DNA of 64,000 nucleotides from Rhodobacteraceae bacterium M385. Lineage in GTDB: Bacteria; Pseudomonadota; Alphaproteobacteria; Rhodobacterales; Rhodobacteraceae. Position 1 is the stretch's first letter. Each line of letters opens with the position of its first letter. The notes under the pieces were generated by a model. It was not told the DNA's origin. It saw only the letters and a list, made by a program, of their open reading frames with translations, and searched no databases. Shown here piece after piece: positions 53,228 through 60,682 of the stretch. The DNA is taken from NCBI GenBank assembly GCA_025141835.1, contig CP081102.1, positions 3,038,001-3,102,000 of the forward strand. The letters are read 5' to 3'. A program made the position numbers and the translations under genes.

Positions 53228-53969
53228 GGGCCAAAACCTCTTCCACGGCCCGTGTGATCGTGTCCAAACAAGCCGCGTCCGAAAACCGGTGATCGGCGTT
53301 TTTCACCAGTTCCAACCGCACATCCGGCCCCTCGACATGGTCCAGCACCCCAAGGGCCACATCCATCGTCACATCCACATCCGCCGTGCCCTGAAGCATG
53401 CGCACCGGCACGTCGATCCGCAACGGCTCGGTCAAGACCAGATGATCCCGCCCGTCCTCGATCAACCGCTTGGTAATGATCATCGGCTCGCCGTACTCCG
53501 AGGGAAGCGCAACCTGCCCTTCCTCCATCAGCGTCGTGCGCTTTTCCTCATCCCAGACCTTCCAGTAGCCATTCTCGGTGAAATCCGGCGCAGCCGCGAC
53601 GGTCACAAGACCCGCCACCCGGTCGGGCCTGTGCTTGGCCATCAACAGGCTGATCCAGCCCCCCATGCTCGATCCTACAATCACCTGCGGCCCCTCGGTC
53701 AGCGCATCAATCGCGGCCATGGCATCCTCGGCCCAATCGCCAATGCACCCTTCGTTGAACTGCCCCGAGCTCGCCCCGTGGCCCGAATAATCAAACCGCA
53801 AGAACTCCCTGCCCGATCGGCGCGCCCAGGCCTCCAGATGCATAGCCTTGGACCCGGTCATGTCCGAGCGCAGACCGCCCAAAAACACCACGCCCGTCCG
53901 GCGGCCCGAGAATTTGTGATAGGCAAGACGGCGTCCCGCGTCGGTCTCTAGATACTGCATCTCGGCCAA
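53220..53969 (-). CDS. Alpha/beta hydrolase, ABHD10-like
   Basis: 249 residues from a TTG at 53969, chosen because GGAGG lies 8 bases upstream; an ATG three codons later lacks such spacing. The Ser nucleophile is S101 in VGSSMGGWIS; the acid lies in TADVDVTMDVAL and the His in KNADHRFSD. The sequence resembles small carboxylesterase/thioesterase-type hydrolases such as ABHD10. It overlaps the membrane hydrolase by eight bases. Confidence 0.82.
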   Translation of the reverse strand: MAEMQYLETDAGRRLAYHKFSGRRTGVVFLGGLRSDMTGSKAMHLEAWARRSGREFLRFDYSGHGASSGQFNEGCIGDWAEDAMAAIDALTEGPQVIVGSSMGGWISLLMAKHRPDRVAGLVTVAAAPDFTENGYWKVWDEEKRTTLMEEGQVALPSEYGEPMIITKRLIEDGRDHLVLTEPLRIDVPVRMLQGTADVDVTMDVALGVLDHVEGPDVRLELVKNADHRFSDAACLDTITRAVEEVLAHG

Positions 53970-54088
53970 GGATTATTCCTCCGGTTCTGGCGCTAAATTT
54001 CTGGCGCAGACCCTGCCCCGCCGCGCCATATTCCGCAATCCCGCCCGCCACCGATGGGCGGAGCATTGCCAAATTTAAGTGACTCACT

Positions 54089-54117
54089 TGTCACGTGACT
54101 AAATAATCACCTATAAG
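54089..54117 (+). promoter_or_regulatory. Candidate promoter giving a leaderless transcript
   Basis: -35 TTGTCA at 54089-54094, an 18-bp gap and -10 TATAAG at 54112-54117. The ATG begins 7 bases past the -10, so transcription would start at or next to it, and no Shine-Dalgarno is present. GTCACGTGAC overlaps the -35 and could be an operator for the ArsR-type protein. Confidence 0.5.
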
Positions 54118-54124
54118 CGATTCC

Positions 54125-54868
54125 ATGGACACCCTCTTCAAAGCCCTCAGCGACCCGGCGCGGCGCGCCATCCTCGACAGTTTGCGTGCCTCCGACGGCC
54201 AATCCCTCACCGATCTGGAACCTCAATTCGACATGACCCGCTTCGGCGTCATGAAGCACCTCAAGCTGCTGGAAGACGCGGGCCTGATCGTCACGAAACG
54301 GCAGGGACGGTTCAAATACCACTACCTCAACCCCCTGCCCCTGCAAGAAATGCTTGACCGTTGGGTCGCGCCCTTCCTGCAACCCCAAGCCAAACAACTC
54401 TCTGACCTTAAAGCAAAACTTGAAAGGAGCCACGCGATGGGCAAACCCGATTTCATGATGCAGACCTTCATCCGCTGCACCCAAGACGCCCTTTGGGACG
54501 CGCTGACCAAAGCCGATCACATGGCTGCCTACCACTTCGTCTGCAACGAGGTTCGCGGCGATGCCCTCCCTGGCAACGTGACCGAATTCATTACCCCCGG
54601 CGGTGACCCCATGCTGCGCCAGGTCACGACCGAGCTGGACCCGAAGACCCGCATCGCCCAAACGTTCGAGCCGCTCTTCATGGGCCCCGATGCCCCCGCC
54701 TCTCACATGGTCTACCTGATCGAACCCCAGGAAGACGCCTGCAAACTCACCATCGAACACTACGATATCGCCCCCGGCCAGGAAGGCTTCGCCGAAGGAT
54801 GGGCCCGCCTTGCTTCCTCGCTGAAGTCCTACCTCGAAACCGGTAAAGCCTTGAAAGGAGCCGCATAA
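54125..54868 (+). CDS. ArsR-type HTH regulator fused to an AHSA1/SRPBCC domain
   Basis: 247 residues: ArsR-like winged helix (LFKALSDPARRAILDSLRA...TRFGVMKHLKLLEDAGLIVTKRQG) to about residue 95, then an AHSA1-like ligand domain (FIRCTQDALWDALTKADHMAAYHF...LTIEHY). Such fusions bind a small hydrophobic ligand to control DNA binding. The ATG probably lies at the transcript start. It is coupled to the MAPEG gene (TAATG) and may regulate it. Confidence 0.87.
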   Translation: MDTLFKALSDPARRAILDSLRASDGQSLTDLEPQFDMTRFGVMKHLKLLEDAGLIVTKRQGRFKYHYLNPLPLQEMLDRWVAPFLQPQAKQLSDLKAKLERSHAMGKPDFMMQTFIRCTQDALWDALTKADHMAAYHFVCNEVRGDALPGNVTEFITPGGDPMLRQVTTELDPKTRIAQTFEPLFMGPDAPASHMVYLIEPQEDACKLTIEHYDIAPGQEGFAEGWARLASSLKSYLETGKALKGAA

Positions 54869-55281
54869 TGGCCACCCTCCCTACCGAGCTCGGCATTCTC
54901 ACCTGCCTTATGCTCCTCGCCGCCTCGCTCTGGATTCCCTATATCATTGGCGTCAACAAACACCTGCCCGACGGCATCAACACCTTTCAGCGCCCCTATG
55001 ACGGTGCCGCCCTGCCCGATTGGGTCCTGCGCGCCAATCGCGCCCACCTCAACCTTCTGGAACAATCCTTCCCCTTCGCGATCCTTATCCTCATCCTTCA
55101 CCTCATCGATGGCTTCACCGTGCTGACCTATTGGACCGCCATCGCCTTTTTCTGGCTCCGGACCGCCCATGCCATCGGCATGATCTCGGGCTTTACCCAA
55201 ATGCCCCTGCGCCCCCTGATCTTCACCTCTGGTTGGGTCTGCATCCTCCTGCTCGGGGCCTCCATCTTCCTCACCCCCTAA
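54868..55281 (+). CDS. MAPEG family membrane protein
   Basis: 137 residues with four membrane helices. The motifs RANRAHLNLLEQSFPFAIL and RTAHAIGMISGF match MAPEG (eicosanoid/glutathione metabolism) proteins, which use glutathione on lipophilic substrates. GGAG precedes the ATG and the start overlaps the stop of the regulator. Bacterial members are mostly uncharacterised. Confidence 0.85.
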   Translation: MATLPTELGILTCLMLLAASLWIPYIIGVNKHLPDGINTFQRPYDGAALPDWVLRANRAHLNLLEQSFPFAILILILHLIDGFTVLTYWTAIAFFWLRTAHAIGMISGFTQMPLRPLIFTSGWVCILLLGASIFLTP

Positions 55282-55303
55282 CGCCACCGTCGGGGGGGCC
55301 ACA

Positions 55304-55341
55304 CCGCTCCCCCTTCATCTTGGCCAATACAACTCAATCCT
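55304..55341 (+). repeat. Dispersed intergenic motif, copy upstream of thrS
   Basis: Contains CTTCATCTTGGCCAATACAA, followed by CTCAATCCTGCC and preceded by CCGCTCCCC. It lies between two plus-strand genes, 116 bases before the thrS start, and matches the copies at 21943 and 31255 closely. Confidence 0.72.
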
Positions 55342-55456
55342 GCCCCCTCGCCGCGCGCCGCCGTTGACATTTCTCGCGCCCGCCGCGAAAACGCCGCCAC
55401 ACACATACCCGCAACCGGGCGTTTCGTAGGCGCCAAACTGACGAGGAGCCGGAAAG

Positions 55457-57403
55457 ATGGCCCAAATCTCCCTCACTTTCCCCGATGGCAACGCGCGTGA
55501 CTTTGACGCCGGCATTACCCCTGCTGAGGTCGCCGCTAGCATCTCTTCATCCCTCGGCAAAAAAGCCATCTCTGCCACGGTCAACGGCGAACACCATGAC
55601 CTCCAGTGGCCGATTGATGCCGACGCCACCGTGGCGATCCACACCCTCAAAGACGACGATCAAGCGCTCGAGTTGATCCGCCACGACTGCGCCCACATCA
55701 TGGCCCGCGCCGTGCAAGAGTTGTGGCCCGACGTCAAAGTCACCATCGGCCCCGTGCGCGATAGCGGTTGGTTCTACGACTTTGACCGGGAAGAACCGTT
55801 CACCCCCGATGACCTCGGCGCGATTGAGGCGAAGATGAAAGAAATCATCAACGCCCGTGACGCCGTGCGCACCGAAGTGTGGGACCGCGACCGGGTCCGC
55901 GCCCATTACGAATCCACTAACGAGCCTTACAAAGTCGAACTCCTCGACCGCATCCCCGGGGATGAGCCGATCCGCATGTATTGGCACGGCGAATGGATGG
56001 ACCTTTGCCGGGGTCCGCACCTGCAACACACGGGCCAGGTGCCTGCCGATGCGTTCAAACTCATGTCCGTGGCCGCCGCCTATTGGCTTGGCGACAACAC
56101 CCGCCCCATGTTGCAGCGCATCTACGGCGTCGCGTTCAAGAACCGCGATGACCTCAAGAAACACCTGAATTTTCTGGAAGAAGCCGCCAAACGCGATCAC
56201 CGTCGCTTGGGCCGGGAAATGGACCTCTTCCACATGCAGGAAGAAGCGCCCGGACAGGTTTTCTGGCACGCCAACGGCTGGACCATCTACACCGAGCTGC
56301 AAGACTACATGCGCCGCAAGCAACGCGCCGGCGGCTACGTCGAGGTCAACACGCCGCAGTTGGTGAACCGCAAACTGTGGGAAGATTCCGGCCATTGGGA
56401 CAAGTATCAGGAAAACATGTTCATCGTCGAAGTGGACGAAGATCACGCCCGTGAAAAGGCGGTGAACGCGCTCAAACCGATGAACTGCCCCTGCCACGTC
56501 CAGATTTTTAACCAAGGTCAGAAGTCTTACCGTGACTTGCCTCTGCGGATGGCTGAATTCGGCTCTTGCGCGCGGTACGAGCCTTCGGGCGCGTTGCACG
56601 GCATCATGCGGGTGCGTGGCTTCACCCAAGACGATGGCCACATCTTCTGCCGCGAAGACCAGATCGAGGAAGAAACCAAGGTTTATATCGACTATCTGAC
56701 CTCGATTTACCAAGATTTGGGCTTCCCCGAATTCCGGGTCAAATTCTCCACCCGTCCCGAGGTCCGCTCGGGCAGCGATGAGATCTGGGACAAGGCCGAA
56801 GACGCGCTTCTGCGCGCCACCCGCGCCGCAGGGATCGAGCCAGAGATGAACCCCGGCGAAGGCGCGTTCTACGGCCCCAAGCTGGAGTTCGTCCTGACCG
56901 ACGCCATTGGCCGCGATTGGCAATGTGGCACCCATCAGGTCGATTTCGTCCTCCCCGAACGGCTCGACGCGACCTTTATCGCCGAGGATGGTGCCAAACA
57001 TCGCCCCGTCATGCTGCACCGCGCCTGCCTTGGCAGCTTTGAGCGGTTCATCGGCATCTTGATCGAGGAACACTCGGGCAAGCTGCCGTTCTGGCTGGCA
57101 CCGCGTCAGGTGGTTGTGGCCTCTATCGTGTCCGATGCCGATGAATTCGTTCACGACACCGTCGCCGCCCTGCGCGCCGCCGGGGTTCGGGCCGAGGCCG
57201 ATATTCGCAACGAGAAGATCAACTTCAAAGTGCGCGAGCATTCGGTGGGCAAAGTACCGGTGATCCTTGCCGTAGGCCGACAAGAGGTTGAGAATCGCAC
57301 CGTTACTCTGCGCCGTTTGGGCGAGAAACAGACCCAGGTCGTGCCTTTGGCGGAAGTGATCGAAAGCCTAACCGCCGAGGCCATCGCGCCAGATTTGCGT
57401 TAA
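55457..57403 (+). CDS. thrS: Threonyl-tRNA synthetase
   Basis: 648 residues, full length: N-terminal TGS domain (1-60), the editing/second additional domain with the HxxxH-type site DCAHIMARAVQEL, the class II catalytic core (PMNCPCHVQIFNQG; RVRGFTQDDGHIFC; GTHQVDFVLP; HRACLGSFERFIGIL) and a C-terminal anticodon-binding HGTP domain. GAGG precedes the ATG at 55457. No leader peptide or T-box-like structure was seen upstream. A hairpin follows the stop. Confidence 0.97.
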   Translation: MAQISLTFPDGNARDFDAGITPAEVAASISSSLGKKAISATVNGEHHDLQWPIDADATVAIHTLKDDDQALELIRHDCAHIMARAVQELWPDVKVTIGPVRDSGWFYDFDREEPFTPDDLGAIEAKMKEIINARDAVRTEVWDRDRVRAHYESTNEPYKVELLDRIPGDEPIRMYWHGEWMDLCRGPHLQHTGQVPADAFKLMSVAAAYWLGDNTRPMLQRIYGVAFKNRDDLKKHLNFLEEAAKRDHRRLGREMDLFHMQEEAPGQVFWHANGWTIYTELQDYMRRKQRAGGYVEVNTPQLVNRKLWEDSGHWDKYQENMFIVEVDEDHAREKAVNALKPMNCPCHVQIFNQGQKSYRDLPLRMAEFGSCARYEPSGALHGIMRVRGFTQDDGHIFCREDQIEEETKVYIDYLTSIYQDLGFPEFRVKFSTRPEVRSGSDEIWDKAEDALLRATRAAGIEPEMNPGEGAFYGPKLEFVLTDAIGRDWQCGTHQVDFVLPERLDATFIAEDGAKHRPVMLHRACLGSFERFIGILIEEHSGKLPFWLAPRQVVVASIVSDADEFVHDTVAALRAAGVRAEADIRNEKINFKVREHSVGKVPVILAVGRQEVENRTVTLRRLGEKQTQVVPLAEVIESLTAEAIAPDLR

Positions 57404-57407
57404 TTTG

Positions 57408-57444
57408 TTGACGCCGTGCGCCTCCTTGGGGTGCACGGCGTTAA
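57408..57444 (+). terminator. Hairpin after thrS
   Basis: TTGACGCCGTGC (57408-57419) pairs with GCACGGCGTTAA (57433-57444) through 12 positions, one of them a G-U wobble, with a 13-base loop. It begins 4 bases after the thrS stop. No U-run follows, so termination strength is uncertain, but it can at least protect the 3' end. Confidence 0.6.
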
Positions 57445-57557
57445 CGCTCGGTTAACCTTCTATCGCACATTTGCCATATTTCGGCCCCTCTCCCGTCCCA
57501 GCTCGCGAAGTATACAACCTTTGACGCCGGAGAACCGGCGCAAGGTAGGTATCGAGT

Positions 57558-58154
57558 ATGCAATTCACTAGCCAACTTTCGCGCTCAGCAGAGCTGCGTC
57601 TGGACGAAAGATCGGAAGCCTCAGAACCGATCCAGGTGCCGACGCTTCCTAAACAGGCTTTCGCCGCGCAGACCCCCATTCAAACTGAGCAAGGCTTTCA
57701 GGCGCTAAGCGAATTGTCCGTTGGGCAACGGGTCTTGACCCGCCTTGGTACGTTGGAGCCGATCACCGAGATCGAGCATTTCCACTTCACGAAACGCCAG
57801 CTCCACGACATGCCCGAGGCCGCGCCGGTGCGTTTTGACCCTAATGCGCTGCCCTCCATGACCGAAACATCGGCTATTCTAATCTCGGCTGATTGCCCGG
57901 TTTCCTGGGCAGAAGATCCCAATAGCCTGACCCGGTTTCCCGCCAAGGCGTTTTGCGATGGTGGCCTGATCCGCCGCGTGATCCCGGAAGAGGGCATCCA
58001 CTTCATCCGCCTGCACCTGCCCGCCGCGCAACAAATCTGCGCCGGCGGCATTTGGGTGGAATTGGATGCCGACAGGACGTCGGAAGTGGCCTTCGATGTG
58101 CATGTGCCACAGTTGGTCCAGGATATCCGCATTTTCCGGCCTATCCCGGCCTAG
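57558..58154 (+). CDS. Hint-domain-like protein lacking the catalytic cysteine
   Basis: 198 residues. The stretch AAQTPIQTEQGFQALSELSVGQRVLTRLG matches the start of Hint_2-type domains abundant in roseobacters. In typical members a Cys opens the domain (CF-TPGT); here the place is occupied by FAAQ, so self-splicing or cholesterol-type chemistry is unlikely. Only short pieces of a later Hint region (ISADCPVSW, IWVELDAD) are visible. A degenerate or binding-only domain is inferred. Confidence 0.68.
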   Translation: MQFTSQLSRSAELRLDERSEASEPIQVPTLPKQAFAAQTPIQTEQGFQALSELSVGQRVLTRLGTLEPITEIEHFHFTKRQLHDMPEAAPVRFDPNALPSMTETSAILISADCPVSWAEDPNSLTRFPAKAFCDGGLIRRVIPEEGIHFIRLHLPAAQQICAGGIWVELDADRTSEVAFDVHVPQLVQDIRIFRPIPA

Positions 58155-58254
58155 CCACTTTGGCCGCCATTCCCCTGCGATCTGGGGGCAGGACGGCGGA
58201 CAGGATGGTGGTCGGAGCCGCGGCAGCACTCTGCACGCGGCACCTGGCGATCGC

Positions 58255-58623
58255 TTAAAAGTGGGCGCGTTCTTCGTCCGGACGCCCCGCCGCGATCGCC
58301 AGCACCCCACCCAGACCACACATGGCAATGGGGAACATGGTGAAGACGCCGAACCCGAAGGCGTAAAGCATCGCCGCAGCCGCCAGCAGCATCAAGACAC
58401 CGCCCCACAACGCCCGCGCCTTGGCCATGGCCCCGCCTGCAATCGCCAAAAGCGGCGAAACGAACGCCATCGTGCGGTAGAGTTGTGGGTTATCAACCTG
58501 ATAGGCAAGGTCGGGGATTTCCCCGAACCAATCAATGAACACCGTATAGCCGTAGACAAAGAAGCCCACGATCATGGCGAGCACGCCGCCAATCAATCCA
58601 AGAACAAGGGCCGCATTGCGCAT
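58255..58623 (-). CDS. Four-helix integral membrane protein of unknown function
   Basis: 122 residues with four hydrophobic helices (about 4-28, 51-66, 70-87, 90-112). A polar loop DWFGEIPDLAYQVDNPQLYRT sits between helices 1 and 2. No signal peptide cleavage and no family were recognised. It lies alone on the minus strand between the Hint-like gene and the ArsC-like gene. Confidence 0.72.
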   Translation of the reverse strand: MRNAALVLGLIGGVLAMIVGFFVYGYTVFIDWFGEIPDLAYQVDNPQLYRTMAFVSPLLAIAGGAMAKARALWGGVLMLLAAAAMLYAFGFGVFTMFPIAMCGLGGVLAIAAGRPDEERAHF

Positions 58624-58715
58624 TTAGGTGTCTCCGTCATTGTTGCGTTGAATATCAGATGGGGCCGTGGGGGCCGCGTCACGAGGGTGAAACACAGCTC
58701 CCGTTTCCCCTCTCC

Positions 58716-59027
58716 TCATACGCCGTAGTGCGCCTGCACGTCCTTGGTCCAGCCCAGGGTCAGTGCGCCATCCTTTTCGATCACCGGGCGTTTCATCACC
58801 GTGGGATGCGCCGCAATCAGGGCCACCGGGTCCATCGCCCGCTCGGCCTCGGACAAGCCGCGCCATGTGGTGGAGCGTGTGTTGACCAGCGCCTCTCCGA
58901 AGGTGCTGTGGAAGGCCGCGATCTGCGCCGCGTCCAAGGGCGTGGCCCGGATATCCACCAGCTCTGCCCCCAATGCCTTCACCGCCTTGCGGCAGGTGTC
59001 GCAGGCCTTAACCCCGTATACGCGCAT
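58716..59027 (-). CDS. ArsC/Spx-family reductase-like protein
   Basis: 103 residues of the thioredoxin-fold ArsC/YffB family. The redox motif CDTC (C9, C12) is near the N-terminus. VMKRPVIEKDG is the family's phosphate- or glutathione-side loop, and the end TLGWTKDVQAHYG fits. No other arsenic genes are nearby, so this is more likely a general thiol enzyme of the YffB type than arsenate reductase. Confidence 0.85.
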   Translation of the reverse strand: MRVYGVKACDTCRKAVKALGAELVDIRATPLDAAQIAAFHSTFGEALVNTRSTTWRGLSEAERAMDPVALIAAHPTVMKRPVIEKDGALTLGWTKDVQAHYGV

Positions 59028-59215
59028 GATCTTTTCCTTCGGTCACTGTGTCCGCCCCCTACATAAGCAAACTCACGCCACTGCACCACAGGGCCAAAAC
59101 AGGGTCTTGAGTTCCGCAAAAATCCCCGCATCATTTCGCCATGCGCTGCACGCAACCGCGCATCACACCGCCGCAACGTCTGTGGGCGGGCTTTAGAATG
59201 GGAAGACACGGGAAC

Positions 59216-59422
59216 ATGCCTACTGGGACAGTGAAGTGGTTTAACACCACGAAAGGTTTTGGATTTATCGCACCTGACACAGGCGGGAGCGACGTTTTCG
59301 TCCACATCTCCGCCGTGGAGCGGGCGGGCTGGACGGATCTGCCGGACGACACGAAGCTAAGCTATGAATTGCGCGAGGGCCGCGACGGCCGCGAAAGCGC
59401 GGTGGAATTGGTTAAGGTATAA
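59216..59422 (+). CDS. Cold-shock domain protein
   Basis: 68-residue single CSD: TGTVKWFNTTKGFGFIAPD with RNP1 (KGFGFI) and VFVHIS (RNP2), then a short acidic and basic tail. It is an RNA/ssDNA-binding chaperone. GGGAAC precedes the ATG at 59216; the frame extends upstream but has no domain there. A strong hairpin and T-rich tail follow directly. Confidence 0.93.
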   Translation: MPTGTVKWFNTTKGFGFIAPDTGGSDVFVHISAVERAGWTDLPDDTKLSYELREGRDGRESAVELVKV

Positions 59423-59423
59423 A

Positions 59424-59454
59424 CCGTAGACCGGGCCTCGGCCCGGTTTACTTT
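59424..59454 (+). terminator. Rho-independent terminator after the cold-shock gene, part of a repeat
   Basis: ACCGGGCC/GGCCCGGT forms an 8-bp stem with a TC loop at 59430-59447, followed by TTACTTTT. The first 23 bases of this block (59424-59446) return inverted at 59485-59507 and, with one base changed, inside liuB at 22770-22794. Confidence 0.75.
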
Positions 59455-59484
59455 TCGCGGGGTGGCTTGGGTTATTGGGGCGCC

Positions 59485-59507
59485 CCGGGCCGAGGCCCGG
59501 TCTACGG
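59485..59507. repeat. Inverted copy of the cold-shock terminator repeat
   Basis: CCGGGCCGAGGCCCGG followed by TCTACGG is the exact reverse complement of 59424-59446, with 38 bases between the two copies. Together they make a large potential hairpin just upstream of the 115-bp tandem repeat. Confidence 0.75.
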
Positions 59508-59523
59508 GACGGGCACCGTCGAG

Positions 59524-59850
59524 GCCGCGCATCGACGGGCCGCGGCGCGGCGTTCCAGCGGGTGTTTTTGCCCCTTTACGGGAGCTGCTTAGGTGCTTTC
59601 TATCGGAAGAGCGCCAAGCTTTGTCGACGTCCCCCCAAGCCGCGCATCGGCGGGCCGCGGTGCGGCGATCGGACGGGTGATCTTGCCACCTTATGGTAGC
59701 AGCTTAGGCGCTTTCTATCGGAGGAGAGCCAAGCTTTGGCGACGCCCCCCCAAGCCGCGCATCGGCGGGCCGCGGTGCGGCGATCCAACAGGTGTTTTTG
59801 CCACTTTATGGTAGCTGCTTAGGCGCTTTCTATCGAAGGAGCGTCAAGCC
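59524..59850. repeat. Three tandem copies of a 115-bp non-coding repeat
   Basis: Copies begin at 59524, 59639 and 59754 with GCCGCGCATCG, exactly 115 bases apart, and share CTTAGGCGCTTTCTATCGGA and CCAAGCTTTGGCGACG with a few substitutions. The third copy fades after about 59850. Because 115 is not a multiple of three, overlapping open frames are not genes. With the terminator pair it fills most of the 537-base gap 59423-59959; no gene is supported there. Confidence 0.85.
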
Positions 59851-59941
59851 TCAGCCAAATCGCCGTGCCGGGGGGCGGCCCGGCGATGCGCGGCGGCCTG
59901 AGGCCTTGATTCCGCGCCGAGCGGGGGGGCTGGAAATTCGA

Positions 59942-59957
59942 TGCGATCCAGATCGCA
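59942..59957. terminator. Hairpin past the DUF4145-like gene
   Basis: TGCGATC (59942-59948) and GATCGCA (59951-59957) are perfect arms with a 2-base centre, 2 bases past the minus-strand stop at 59960. Possible 3'-end hairpin of the DUF4145-like transcript. There is no clear U-run. Confidence 0.4.
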
Positions 59958-59959
59958 CA

Positions 59960-60682
59960 CTAGTATTCCGCCGACTTTGATTCCAGTTCTTCCTCTGCGG
60001 CTAAAATTCGCGACGGCAAAACAAAATAGTATTCAATCAAGTACTCGGTCAACTCCAGAACGGGTTGAGCAATATCTTTATTTGGTTCCGTTTCTAAATC
60101 GAAGTGAGCGCCTAAATTTCGGCCATCCTTTATCAGCTTAGCAAGTTTCTTTAGGGGCCCTTCCAGACCAATCTCCTGCGAGGCCTTGTCAACCAAACTG
60201 CCAAGCGTTTTATTTTCGGAACCTGATCCCAGTAGCAATTTGAATACGCCCTCAAGGGTGCGACCTGCCATAACCAGAGATGCAGAATAATTTTTTGAAT
60301 TAAACGCGTGTATTGCCGCCTCATAGGATCGGACAATTCTCTCATCTACAGCAGACTTGTAGTTCTTGATTGCAAGTACAGAGCTTCGTTCCGTAAATAC
60401 GATAATTTCCAATTCCCGCGGCGCTTCGTCAACTACTGGCATAAAACCAAAAAAGAAAACCCTTTCCCCACATGCTGGGCACTGGCTCGTGGTTGAACAA
60501 CACTCTTTCCCTCCAATGTCTCTAAGACCGGAACAACCGAACGTGCTAATTGTACCGCACATTGGGCAGGTGATCTTGAGAGCATTTGGAACCGACGCAC
60601 CCCGAGTGTTAGTGGTTCCACCTACCCAGCTGTCACGATCTAGCGGAAACGCCAGCTCATTTCTCCCCCAATCGCGGCTCAC
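59960..60682 (-). CDS. Zinc-ribbon plus DUF4145-like protein
   Basis: 240 residues. Two Cys pairs (ITCPMCGT and SQCPACGE) form a zinc-ribbon-like element, followed by a helical region SYEAAIHAFNSKNYSASLVMAGRTLEGVF and LAKLIKDGRNLGAHFD characteristic of DUF4145. It starts at GTG 60682, overlapping the thyX stop. Base composition is visibly AT-richer than the neighbours, suggesting transfer. DUF4145 proteins often accompany restriction or defence genes, but none are visible here. Confidence 0.7.
   Translation of the reverse strand: MSRDWGRNELAFPLDRDSWVGGTTNTRGASVPNALKITCPMCGTISTFGCSGLRDIGGKECCSTTSQCPACGERVFFFGFMPVVDEAPRELEIIVFTERSSVLAIKNYKSAVDERIVRSYEAAIHAFNSKNYSASLVMAGRTLEGVFKLLLGSGSENKTLGSLVDKASQEIGLEGPLKKLAKLIKDGRNLGAHFDLETEPNKDIAQPVLELTEYLIEYYFVLPSRILAAEEELESKSAEY

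Noticed and set aside
55547..57283. 578-codon open frame on the minus strand opposite thrS
   Set aside because: It lies wholly antisense to an intact full-length thrS, has no ribosome site or recognisable family, and is what GC-rich codon use produces on the opposite strand.
59524..59850. CRISPR-like array
   Set aside because: Repeats of 115 bp are contiguous without unique spacers, and no cas gene is present.
59462..59980. Several short open frames in the 115-bp repeat region
   Set aside because: The repeat period is not a multiple of three, the frames shift between copies, and no ribosome site or family is present.
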